Part shown: positions 7,392 through 16,032 of the stretch, one piece after another
Position numbering within the stretch: the first letter of the stretch is position 1
Layout: each line of letters opens with the position of its first letter
Assembly (NCBI GenBank): GCA_021154885.1
Contig: JAJKHS010000002.1
Span: forward strand, 1-38,261
Reading direction: 5' to 3'
Length of the DNA: 38,261 nucleotides
From: Thermoanaerobaculum sp.
GTDB taxonomy: Bacteria; Acidobacteriota; Thermoanaerobaculia; Multivoradales; UBA5704
Program-made: the position numbers and the translations under genes
The notes under the pieces: generated by a model
What the model saw: only the letters and a program-made list of their open reading frames with translations
The model's database searches: none
What the model was told of the DNA's origin: nothing

Positions 7392-10300
7392 TTACCACTC
7401 CACCCGCAGCCTCAGCTTCAGGTCCCGCTTCTTGTCGCGATAGAAGAGGAAGCCCTCGCGCCGGCCGTGGAGGTAGAGGTCGCGGAGGATCTCCACGTCC
7501 TTGCGGCAGTAGGCCTCCACCAGGTCGAGCCGCCCCTGGCGCACCCATTCCAGGGACTGGAGGCCGTCGGCGGACTTGGCCGTGCCCAGGGTCTCCTGCG
7601 CCAGATGGCCCATGCCCACCCGGAAGCCGAGACGGGAGTGGACGTCCTCCAGCAGGTCCAGCGTGGGCAGCAGGCGGGCGAAGTCCTCTCCCGTGTAGCC
7701 GGCAAGGACCTGGTAGTCGAAGCGCCGGATGTTGTAGCCGATCACCAGCGTCGCCGCGCGCAGGGCGTCCACCAGGGCACGGACCCCGGTCTCGGGATAG
7801 ACCTCGAAGCGCCCCTCCTCCAGGTGGCAGAGGACGCCGATGGCGACCCCCATGCGGTGGGCCTTGTCCCAGCCGCCCACGTCCGCCGCCGAGCGCAGGG
7901 TCTCGAGGTCGAAAAGGATGGTGCGCGAGCCCTCCTCGCCCGGCGCCGGGAACCGCTGCCGGCGGACCGGAGCGAGCGCGCTCTGGAAGATCGAGGGCTC
8001 GGCCACGATGGGGACGTGGTCGGTACGGCGGGGCATGCGCAGGTGGGGGTGGCGGTGGCCGGGACCCTCGGCAGGCTCCAGGGCGGGTCGAGCCCCCGGC
8101 CCATCGTCCAGACCCGCCCCTACCCTAAGCAACTCCTCCCCCTCTCCCTCTTTTTCGTCCCTGCTGTCCCTGCCGTCCCTTTCGTCCCTTTCCTCCTTCT
8201 CCCCCGCCAACACCACCACCACCGGCTCCCCCCAGGTCACCACCGGCTCCTCGTGCCCCAGCAGCAGCCGCAGCACTCGCGCCGCGCCCCCCTTGTCGAG
8301 CGGCCGGTTGCCGTTGCCGCACTTGGGCGACTGCACGCAGGAGGGGCACCCCGTCTCGCAGGGACAGCTCTCCAGCAGCAGCAGGACGCGCCCGAGGAGG
8401 TCCGGGAGGTCCTGGAAGCCGCGGGCGGCGATGCCCACGCCGCCGGGATGGCCGTCGTAAATGAAGACGGCGCCCGTGCCGAGCTGCGGATGGAGGGGAT
8501 AGGAGATGCCGCCGATGTCGCCGCGGTCGCAGAGGGCGAGGATGGGGAAGAGCGAGATGCCGGTGTGCTCGGCGGCGTGGAGCGAGCCCAGGAAGTGCTC
8601 CCCCTGCCGGCGCAGCGTCTCCTCGATCGCCTTGGGCGCCGCCCACCAGAGGCCCACCGATTCGAACATCACGGGGGGGAGGTCGAGCGGCGTCTGGTCG
8701 AGCGTCTCCTGGCCGTGGATGCGCTTGCGCTCGAAGCCCACCACCCGCTCGGTGACCTTGACGCGGCCGAGCCAGCCCTGGAGGGGACCGTCCGCCCGCT
8801 CCTCCAGCACCTCCAGGATCTCCGTCTCCTTCTCGGTCAGCGGCGTCGTGAAGTAGTCGAGGTCCGCCGCCGTGGCGATCACCCGCCGCTCCTCGCGCTC
8901 CAGGGCCTCCACCAGGTATTGCCGGCCGGCGTGGAGGTAGACGGCGCCGGGGTGACACTCGTGGAGCACCCGCACGCCGTCCACCGTGCCGATCGTCCGG
9001 CCGTCGGCGATGATGGCGAAGGTCTCCCCCGATCCCCGCAGGTTGACGGAGCGCTGGGGCCGGCGGCGCAGCGAGAAGATCTCGTCCCCCTCGGCCGCGG
9101 CCAGCAGGTGCCCCTGGCGCAGCAGCGTCTCCACTCGCGCCGCGTGGCGATCGGTGTAGGGACGATCCTCGGCCGAGAGCGGCATCTCCGCAGCGGCGCA
9201 GACGAGGTGGGCGCGGGAGACCGGATCGTTCACCGGGTCCACGATCAGCCGCTCGCAGGGCCGCTCCAGGAACTGCTCCGGGTGATCGAGGAAATACTGG
9301 TCCAGGGCGTCGGGCATGGCGACCATGGCGGTGAGCGACTCCCGACGATCGCCGCCATCGCTGCCACCGCGCCCGACTCTCCCCGAGCGCTGCCAGGTGG
9401 CCATCATGCTGCCGGGATAGCCCACCAGGATGCAGGCGTCGAGGCCGCCGACGTCGATCCCCATCTCCAGGGCCGAGGTGGAGATGACGCCGTCGAGCTT
9501 GCCGTCGAACAGGGCGCGCTCGATCCGCCGCCGCTCCTCAGGCAGGAAGCCGGCGCGATAGGAGGCCACCCGCGAGGCGAGATCCGGCTCCTGCCGGCGG
9601 AGCCACGAGTAGAGCAGCTCGGTGATGCGCCGCGCCTTGGTGAAGACGATGGTCTTCAGCCCCGCGTTGACCAGGCGGACGAAGAGCTGGAGCGCCGTGG
9701 TGTAGGGGCTCGCCTCGGGGCGGAAGAGGAGGAGGTGGCGCCCTTCGCGCGCCGCGCCGGACCGCGAGATCCAGTGGAACTTGCGGCCGGTGAGGGTCTC
9801 CGCGAACTCGCCGGCGTTGGCCGCCGTGGCCGAGGAGGCGATGAGCACCGGATCGCTCCCCACCGAGCGGCAGAGGCGCAGGAACCGCTGGAGGACGTGG
9901 TGGAAATGGCTGCCGAAGATCCCGCGATAGGTGTGCAGCTCGTCGAGCACAATCCAGCGCAGATCCGCCAGGAACGGCCCCCAGGCCGTCCAGCTCCCGA
10001 GCACGCCGAGGTGGAGCATGTCCGGATTGGAGATCACCACCCGCGGAAAATTCTTGCGGATCGCCGTGCGCTTCGCCGCCGGCGTGTCGCCGTCGTAGAT
10101 CTCGCAGCCGGCGATCTCGGGAGGCAGACCCGCGGCCTCGGCGAGGCGCACGAACTTTCCCCGCTGATCCTGACCCAGGGCCTTCAGGGGGAAGAGGAAC
10201 AGGGCGTGCCCCGGCCCCCCCCGCGCCGCCTCTTCCAGCGGCGGCACCTGGAAGATCAGCGACTTGCCGGAGGCCGTGGGGGTCGTCACCAGCACGTTCT

Positions 10301-10550
10301 CGCCCCGGCGCACGGCGGCGATCCCCTCGGCCTGATGGCTCCACAGCCGCGGGACGCCCCCCTGGCCCAGGGCGCGGGCGATGGGCGCCGGCAGCGGCGG
10401 GTCGAGCTCGCCCCATGCCGTCTCGCTCCCCGGCAGATAGGCCGTATACAGGAGCTGAGCCCCGAGCTTCGGCTCCGCCCGCAGGTCGTCGACGAGGGGG
10501 GCCAGATCGGACGGAGGAGGGAGGACGGCGGCGCCGGGGTTACGGGGCAT
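7392..10550 (-). CDS. fused MrfA-like DEAD/DEAH helicase and MrfB-like DEDD exonuclease
   Basis: 1052 residues. Helicase core: Walker A TPTASGKS (~91-97), DELH at 203-206 (motif II), SAT at 240-242 (III), STSALEMGIDVGGLDA (~358-372, V) and WQRSGRVGRGG (~386-396, VI). A DUF1998-type domain ends in a Cys cluster (C729, C731, C735, C738, C744) as in MrfA/YprA. After a low-complexity linker (~783-840) comes a DnaQ-like exonuclease domain: DLE at 881-883 (Exo I), N940 and D945 in GYNIRRFDYQ (Exo II), D1018 in YCRKDVEIL (Exo III). In Bacillus these are separate proteins, MrfA and MrfB, acting together in repair of mitomycin-type DNA damage; here they are one polypeptide. Start ATG has AGGCGG just upstream. 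Product family is firm, the repair role is inferred from the homologues. Confidence 0.88.
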   Translation of the reverse strand: MPRNPGAAVLPPPSDLAPLVDDLRAEPKLGAQLLYTAYLPGSETAWGELDPPLPAPIARALGQGGVPRLWSHQAEGIAAVRRGENVLVTTPTASGKSLIFQVPPLEEAARGGPGHALFLFPLKALGQDQRGKFVRLAEAAGLPPEIAGCEIYDGDTPAAKRTAIRKNFPRVVISNPDMLHLGVLGSWTAWGPFLADLRWIVLDELHTYRGIFGSHFHHVLQRFLRLCRSVGSDPVLIASSATAANAGEFAETLTGRKFHWISRSGAAREGRHLLLFRPEASPYTTALQLFVRLVNAGLKTIVFTKARRITELLYSWLRRQEPDLASRVASYRAGFLPEERRRIERALFDGKLDGVISTSALEMGIDVGGLDACILVGYPGSMMATWQRSGRVGRGGSDGGDRRESLTAMVAMPDALDQYFLDHPEQFLERPCERLIVDPVNDPVSRAHLVCAAAEMPLSAEDRPYTDRHAARVETLLRQGHLLAAAEGDEIFSLRRRPQRSVNLRGSGETFAIIADGRTIGTVDGVRVLHECHPGAVYLHAGRQYLVEALEREERRVIATAADLDYFTTPLTEKETEILEVLEERADGPLQGWLGRVKVTERVVGFERKRIHGQETLDQTPLDLPPVMFESVGLWWAAPKAIEETLRRQGEHFLGSLHAAEHTGISLFPILALCDRGDIGGISYPLHPQLGTGAVFIYDGHPGGVGIAARGFQDLPDLLGRVLLLLESCPCETGCPSCVQSPKCGNGNRPLDKGGAARVLRLLLGHEEPVVTWGEPVVVVLAGEKEERDERDGRDSRDEKEGEGEELLRVGAGLDDGPGARPALEPAEGPGHRHPHLRMPRRTDHVPIVAEPSIFQSALAPVRRQRFPAPGEEGSRTILFDLETLRSAADVGGWDKAHRMGVAIGVLCHLEEGRFEVYPETGVRALVDALRAATLVIGYNIRRFDYQVLAGYTGEDFARLLPTLDLLEDVHSRLGFRVGMGHLAQETLGTAKSADGLQSLEWVRQGRLDLVEAYCRKDVEILRDLYLHGRREGFLFYRDKKRDLKLRLRVEW

Positions 10551-10604
10551 TACCGCCTGATGGTAGCACGGACCCTCATCAACCCCGGCGTCAGCCGCAA
10601 AGCC

Positions 10605-10793
10605 TCAACAGGGCCGCTCGGTGCAGATGAACTTGTTGCTGGTGCCGATGCGGCAACAGGTCTGGCAGCAGCCGCCGAAGGGGTCGCAGGTCGTGATGCA
10701 GTTCGAGTCGGCCGCGGCGGACCGCGCACCCGAGACGAGGGCGGCGACGGTGAGCGCGAGACCGAGTCCGAGATAGGTCAGTTTCTTCCGCAT
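10605..10793 (-). CDS. secreted Cys-rich mini-protein A
   Basis: 62 residues from ATG 10793, preceded by AGGAGG at 7-nt spacing, which decides this start over the longer in-frame option at 10841. The signal peptide MRKKLTYLGLGLALTVAALV ends near SAAADS, leaving a ~33-residue mature peptide with eight Cys: CxxxC, then GG, CC, xx, CC, x9, C, x4, C. The same signal start (MRKKLT) and the same Cys pattern occur in the gene at 27410-27616, so they are paralogues. Function unknown; disulphide-stabilised exported peptide is a reasonable inference. Confidence 0.75.
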   Translation of the reverse strand: MRKKLTYLGLGLALTVAALVSGARSAAADSNCITTCDPFGGCCQTCCRIGTSNKFICTERPC

Positions 10794-10877
10794 GGTGTTC
10801 CTCCTGGCGAGAGGGGCGAACCCGGTCATCGGGTCCCCCATCTCTACGGTGCCGCGGTTGTGGGGAACGGGAGACGT

Positions 10878-11492
10878 TTACAACTGCGCCAGCAGCTCTT
10901 TCCGCTTGGCCTCGAACTCCTCCCTGGAGATCAGGCCGTCGTCGAGGAGCGACTTGAGCTGGCGCAGGCGCTCGGCGCCGGAGGGACCGGCAGCGGCGGC
11001 CGGCAGGGCGAAGCCGCCGGCGCGGTACTGCTCGGCGGCGGCCAGGATGGCGCGCTTGAACTCCAGCGGATTGGCGATGTCGGCGAAGCGGCAGACGCCG
11101 GTGTCGCTGGCGGTGTCGATCTCCACGTCGCCGTAGCGCAGGAGGCGGCCCCACAGCGACTGCCGCAGCTCGATGTTGTTGATCTTGTCGAGCCGCGAGT
11201 CCATGGAGCTCTTGGCCAGGATCCCCGTCTGGTAGATGACCCGGTGGTTGGTCAGCACGAACTCGTAGGAGCGCAGCCGGAACAGCCGCCAGGCGAGGAC
11301 GACCGCCAGGCACAGGGTCAGCAGACCGGAGACGACGGCCACCCAGGCGTAGCCCGGCCAGACCGTGTACGCGAAGATCGTAAAGGCCAGGACCACCGCC
11401 AGCAATGCCACCAGCGGCGCCAGGGTGAGGCGGGTGACGTGGGCCCGGTAGAGGATCTCCTCGCCGGGCTGGAGCTGGTCCTGGGCGCTCAT
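10878..11492 (-). CDS. bacterial PH-domain membrane protein with SHOCT tail
   Basis: 204 residues. Two membrane helices (~23-43 and ~48-69), a bacterial PH domain of the YdbT/bPH2 type (~75-155; YEFVLTNHRVIYQTGILAKSS and the KINNIELRQSLWGRLLRYGDV strand), an Ala/Gly linker, and a C-terminal SHOCT motif (~174-204; LRQLKSLLDDGLISREEFEA). SHOCT tails are often membrane-associated oligomerisation motifs. The start has GAGGAG close upstream. The role is unknown; members are usually housekeeping envelope proteins. Transcribed with, and just downstream of, the DUF4412-like gene (18-nt gap). Confidence 0.85.
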   Translation of the reverse strand: MSAQDQLQPGEEILYRAHVTRLTLAPLVALLAVVLAFTIFAYTVWPGYAWVAVVSGLLTLCLAVVLAWRLFRLRSYEFVLTNHRVIYQTGILAKSSMDSRLDKINNIELRQSLWGRLLRYGDVEIDTASDTGVCRFADIANPLEFKRAILAAAEQYRAGGFALPAAAAGPSGAERLRQLKSLLDDGLISREEFEAKRKELLAQL

Positions 11493-11510
11493 CGGTCTCC
11501 TCGCCGCGGC

Positions 11511-12308
11511 TCAGTGCCCGGGGGCACCCAGCCTGGTCTGCGTGTAGTCCCTCGGCACCTCGAACAGCGACGCCGCGACGTTTTCGTGACTCACGGCGGA
11601 GAGGTCCGTGGTGGTCGACGGCTGGCCCTTGACGTAGATGACGGTGCGCACCGGCACGCCCTCGGGCGCTCCGGCCTCCCAGGTGAATCCTGACGGGTGT
11701 CCCGGCGGCTGGCGCGCGCCCAGCTTCTCGCCCAGCGAGCGGAACGCGGCGACGTCGGCCGGGTCGATGCCCAGGCTCTGGGGATCGGCCAGCCAGACCT
11801 CCCGCACCTTCCTGCCCTCGCGGAGGACCTCGTACTGGTCCGTGGTGTAGCCGTTCACCTTCACCCCGGAGGCGACCTTCCGGTACTCCGCCTTGTACTC
11901 CGCGGGGCTCGGGCCGGTGCCGCCGTACAGCCCGTGGCGGTCGGCGTTGTCCTTCATGTTGTCCAGGATCTGCTGCTTCTGAGCGTCGGAGAGGTCCTGG
12001 CGCTCCTTCACCATCCTGGCGATGGCCGCCTGCTGCGCGGCCCCCGCCGGCCCGGCCGGGAGCTCGAACCAGGTCTTCTTCGCCGGATCGAGGACCTGGA
12101 AGCTGCCGCTGGCGGAGTGATAGAGGATGACGTGGCTCCGCCGGCCGGCCGCCGACTCCACCCGGAGCCTGCCGCCGTCCAGGTAGATCCTGTCGTCGGA
12201 GCTCCCCCGTGTGGACTGCTCCTTCAAGGTGATCACGGTGCCCGCCGGCAGGGCGGCGGGGAGAGAAGCGGCCAGCAGCGTCCAGAGCATTGTGCGACGA
12301 AATTTCAT
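11511..12308 (-). CDS. secreted DUF4412-like protein
   Basis: 265 residues with a signal peptide (MKFRRTMLWTLLAASLPAAL, cleavage near PAG). The mature part begins with beta strands (VITLKEQSTRGSSDDRIYLD, then a HVILYHSASGSFQVLDPAKKTW segment typical of proteins that report on a stored compound), followed by an Ala/Gln-rich helical insert (~95-125) and a C-terminal beta region with VPVRTVIYVKGQPSTTTDL. This layout matches DUF4412-type periplasmic proteins of unknown function. GAGGAGA lies 9 nt before the ATG. Divergent from otsA across ~110 nt. Confidence 0.65.
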   Translation of the reverse strand: MKFRRTMLWTLLAASLPAALPAGTVITLKEQSTRGSSDDRIYLDGGRLRVESAAGRRSHVILYHSASGSFQVLDPAKKTWFELPAGPAGAAQQAAIARMVKERQDLSDAQKQQILDNMKDNADRHGLYGGTGPSPAEYKAEYRKVASGVKVNGYTTDQYEVLREGRKVREVWLADPQSLGIDPADVAAFRSLGEKLGARQPPGHPSGFTWEAGAPEGVPVRTVIYVKGQPSTTTDLSAVSHENVAASLFEVPRDYTQTRLGAPGH

Positions 12309-12416
12309 GATGACGGTCTCTCCTCGATCGCGGAAGGGTTGCGCGTGCCAGAGGAGATGCTACCGCACAAAAGCCGCGACGGGCTGGCTCGGTGATTGCA
12401 GGCTCTCTGAAATCCC

Positions 12417-13907
12417 ATGCCGCAACGCCTCTTCGTCGTCTCGAACCGTCTTCCCATCGTTCTGGAGAAGAGGGGCGGCGGCTGGACCCTGAAGCCCGGG
12501 TCCGGCGGCCTGGTGAGCGCCATTGCGCCGGTGCTCTCCCACCGCGGCGGGCTCTGGGTGGGCTGGCCGGGCCTGCCGCTGGAGCGGGGCGGGGACTGGG
12601 AGCGGGTGCTGGAGGAGGGTTACCGCGAGCGGGGATACGACCTCGTCCCGGTGCTCCTCACCGAGCAGGAGGTCAAGGGCTTCTACGAGGGATTCTCGAA
12701 TGCCATCCTCTGGCCCCTGTTCCACGACATGCTGGGCCGCTGTCATTTCGAGCCCCCCTTCTGGTACACCTACCTGGACGTCAACGAGAAATTTGCCGAA
12801 GCCGTGGCCGGGCAGCGGCGGGAAGGCGACTTCGTCTGGGTGCAGGACTACCAGCTCATCCACGTGGCGGAGTTCCTGCGGCGGCGCGACGAGAGCGTGC
12901 GGGTGGGCTTCTTCCTCCACATCCCGTTCCCGCCGCTGGACATCCTGCTCAAGCTCCCCTGGCGGGGACAGATCCTGAAAGCCCTGCTGGCCTACGACCT
13001 GATCGGCTTCCAGACTCCGCGGGACAGCCGCAACTTCCTCACCTGTCTGCAGAACCTGGTACCGGAGGTGGAGATGGAGGACGGCGGCGCCGTCACCGAG
13101 GTCCGCCTGGGCGCGCGGACGGTGCGCGTGGGGGCCTTCCCCATCGGCATCGACTTCCGCGCCTATGAGGAGACCGCCCGCTCCGACGACGTCAACCGCC
13201 GGGTCGGAGAGCTGCGTAGGAAGATCGGCCCCATCCATCTCATTCTCGGGGTGGACCGCCTGGACTACACCAAGGGGCTCGTCGAGCGGCTGGAGGCTTT
13301 CCGCAACGCCCTGAAGCGCCACCCCGGGCTGCGCGAGCGGGTGGTGCTCCTCCAGATCGTGGTGCCCAGCCGCGAGGGGGTGGCCGAGTATCAGTCCCTG
13401 AAGGCGCACATCGAGCGGCTGGTGGGCGAGATCAACGGCGAATACTCCACCGCCGGCTGGGTGCCCGTCCAGTATCAATACCGGAGCCAGCCCCGGCGCG
13501 ACCTGGTGGCCCTCTATCGCCTGGCCAGGATCTGCTTCGTCGCCTCCATCAAGGACGGCATGAACCTGGTGGCCAAGGAGTTCTGCGCCTGCCAGGTGGA
13601 CGACAGCGGCATCCTCGTGCTCTCCGAGTTCGCCGGCGCCGCGGCCCAGCTCCAGCGCGGCGCCCTGCTCGTCAATCCCCACGACATCGAGGGGATGGCC
13701 GACGCGCTCAAGGCGGCCTTCGACATGAGCGACGACGAGCGTCGCCGGCGCATGGCGGGGATGCGGGAGATCCTCCGCGAGCAGGACATCTTCTGGTGGG
13801 TGGACTACTATCTCCAGGCAGCCCTGGGGACGGTGCCCGACGACTTCCGCGTCCCCAAGGAGTACCTGCCGGCCCTGGATCTCGACGAGCTCCTGGACAC
13901 CGGCTGA
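12417..13907 (+). CDS. otsA: trehalose-6-phosphate synthase (GT20)
   Basis: 496 residues, the usual OtsA length. Transfers glucose from UDP/ADP-glucose to glucose-6-phosphate to make trehalose-6-phosphate. Motifs: GSGGLVSAI (~28-36, sugar-nucleotide binding), WVQDYQLIHV with D144, GVDRLDYTKGLVERLEAF with R281 and K286, IKDGMNLVAKEF with D380 and E388, and VLSEFAGAAAQL. No strong Shine-Dalgarno at the ATG. Followed 30 nt later by otsB on the same strand, so the two-step pathway is encoded as a pair; trehalose points to osmotic or desiccation protection. Confidence 0.95.
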   Translation: MPQRLFVVSNRLPIVLEKRGGGWTLKPGSGGLVSAIAPVLSHRGGLWVGWPGLPLERGGDWERVLEEGYRERGYDLVPVLLTEQEVKGFYEGFSNAILWPLFHDMLGRCHFEPPFWYTYLDVNEKFAEAVAGQRREGDFVWVQDYQLIHVAEFLRRRDESVRVGFFLHIPFPPLDILLKLPWRGQILKALLAYDLIGFQTPRDSRNFLTCLQNLVPEVEMEDGGAVTEVRLGARTVRVGAFPIGIDFRAYEETARSDDVNRRVGELRRKIGPIHLILGVDRLDYTKGLVERLEAFRNALKRHPGLRERVVLLQIVVPSREGVAEYQSLKAHIERLVGEINGEYSTAGWVPVQYQYRSQPRRDLVALYRLARICFVASIKDGMNLVAKEFCACQVDDSGILVLSEFAGAAAQLQRGALLVNPHDIEGMADALKAAFDMSDDERRRRMAGMREILREQDIFWWVDYYLQAALGTVPDDFRVPKEYLPALDLDELLDTG

Positions 13908-13937
13908 TCTGATCCCGTATTTGATCCCGTAAAGGCA

Positions 13938-14747
<810 letters not shown>

Positions 14748-14782
14748 ATCTGCTTTGCCAGATTACCTTCCCGAACCGTTGG

Positions 14783-14955
14783 CCCTCATCACCCCGGCCC
14801 TCTTCTCCCAGCCTCCCCCCCGGCCGCCGGGAGAAGAGGGAGTGGTTAGTCTGAAGAAAAGAAGAAGCGGAGCGATCTTAGCCCTCTCTCTCCCGGCGGC
14901 CGGGGGGGAGGCCGGGAGAGAGAGGGTTGGGAGAGTGAGGGTTGGGAGAGTGAGG
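14783..14955. repeat. dispersed GC-rich hairpins and a 15-bp tandem repeat
   Basis: Within the 373-nt gap between otsB and the esterase. (a) 14783-14842: element with a 12-bp stem (14798-14809 with 14829-14840) whose first 27 nt are identical to 33607-33633. (b) 14882-14897 with 14911-14926: a perfect 16-bp stem. (c) a 15-bp unit (GTTGGGAGAGTGAGG) repeated twice in tandem at 14926-14940 and 14941-14955. The element family is a REP-like palindrome. A weak minus-strand ORF (14878-15084) reads through these repeats. From 14956 to 15120 I see no convincing gene. Confidence 0.75.
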
Positions 14956-15120
14956 GTTCGCCCCGAAGGGGCGCTGACAATCAGGCGGCATAGAGCGCCG
15001 GCAGAACTTCTCGACCTCGTCTGGGGGCCAGTCGAAAGGCAGGGCCTGCGGCTTGGCGGCCATGTCCCGGATTATAGAGCACACCCGCCCTGCCGCTCAC
15101 GGGTTCGATATGCTCCGCCC

Positions 15121-15972
15121 GTGAGCGAAATCCAAGCCGTGCTGACGGCGCTCGACACCACGCCGCCGGAGCCGGAGCACCCGGCGGTGGAGGCCGGCAT
15201 CCCCGGCGCGCTCGCCCGGATGAAGCCGGGAGAGGTCAACCTCCTCGGCCCCTTCGCCGTCCCGGGCCTCGCGCCGCGACTGATCCGGGTCTACCTGCCG
15301 CGCGGCTACGACCTGGCGCAGCCCCACTACAGCCTCTACCTCTTCGACGGCCAGAACGACTTCGACGACGCTCCGTCCTTCTCCGGCGGCTGGTACGTCC
15401 ACGAGGCGGTCGAGGGGCTGGCGAAGTCGAAGCGGCCGGTGCCGGTGGTCGTCGGCATCGACCACGGCGGTGTGGAGCGGAACCTCGAGCTCTCCCCCTT
15501 CGCCTTCGGCGAAGAGCCCGGGAAGCTGGAGATCCTCCTCGACTGGATCACCGGCCACCTGATGCCGGTCCTTTCGGCGGAGCTGAGCCTGATTCCGGGA
15601 CCCCTGGGAGCGGTGATCGGCGGCTCGTCGATGGGCGGGCTCGCCGCCTTCTGGAGCCACTTCCGTCATCCGGAGGCCTTCGGCGGCGCGCTGGTGATGT
15701 CCCCCTCCTTCTGGGTCGCGAACCAGGCCGTCTTCGCCGACGTCGCCGCCCGGCCGACCCCCGAGGTCTCCCGCCTCTATCTCGACGCCGGAGCCCGGGA
15801 GGACCGGGGCAAGGTGGTGGCCGCCGTCAAGGCCATGGCCGAGCACCTCGTGGCCCGCGGCTACGACTCCGACCGCCTGATGTGGCGCGCCGACGCCAGA
15901 GGCACCCACAGCGAGGCGAGTTGGCGGAGACGGCTGCCGGGGGCGTTGAGGTTCATGTACCGGCGAGAGTGA
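15121..15972 (+). CDS. alpha/beta-hydrolase esterase (PF00756-like)
   Basis: 283 residues from GTG 15121, chosen because homologous-looking sequence begins there and a TATGCT hexamer lies 6 nt upstream; the longer ORF from 14755 reads through repeats. Nucleophile elbow GGSSMGGL gives S170; D222 (LYLDAG) and H263 (GTHSEASW) are good acid and base candidates. The core YLPRGYD...YSLYLFDGQNDF is typical of the putative esterase / enterochelin-esterase-like family (Fes, EsD type). No signal peptide, so probably cytosolic. Substrate unknown. Its 3' end faces the DyP gene across a shared hairpin terminator. Confidence 0.85.
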   Translation: MSEIQAVLTALDTTPPEPEHPAVEAGIPGALARMKPGEVNLLGPFAVPGLAPRLIRVYLPRGYDLAQPHYSLYLFDGQNDFDDAPSFSGGWYVHEAVEGLAKSKRPVPVVVGIDHGGVERNLELSPFAFGEEPGKLEILLDWITGHLMPVLSAELSLIPGPLGAVIGGSSMGGLAAFWSHFRHPEAFGGALVMSPSFWVANQAVFADVAARPTPEVSRLYLDAGAREDRGKVVAAVKAMAEHLVARGYDSDRLMWRADARGTHSEASWRRRLPGALRFMYRRE

Positions 15973-15976
15973 CACC

Positions 15977-16018
15977 ACGGGTGGTGACGATACGGCTCAC
16001 CACCCGTTTCGGTTTCGG
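15977..16018. terminator. hairpin terminator between convergent genes
   Basis: ACGGGTGGTG (15977-15986) and CACCACCCGT (15998-16007) form a perfect 10-bp stem with an 11-nt loop, followed on the plus strand by TTTCGGTTTCGG. It sits between the stop codons of the esterase and the DyP peroxidase and can serve both. The poor U-tract makes it moderate evidence. Confidence 0.6.
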
Positions 16019-16032
16019 TGAAGGTGTAAAGC

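Noticed and set aside
6861-11693. 1610-aa plus-strand ORF
   Set aside because: Antisense to the helicase, LEA and PH genes; biased composition (GGEG, Leu/Ala/Arg-rich) and no recognisable motif. A shadow of high-GC coding strands.
13910-13931. Operator for otsB (two TGATCCCGTA copies 12 bp apart)
   Set aside because: Only two short copies in a 30-nt gap; could be duplication. Not strong enough to call as a regulatory site.
14878-15084. 68-aa minus-strand ORF
   Set aside because: Second half is a translation of the tandem repeat; the first half (AAKPQALPFDWPPDEVEK) looks mildly protein-like but has no support.
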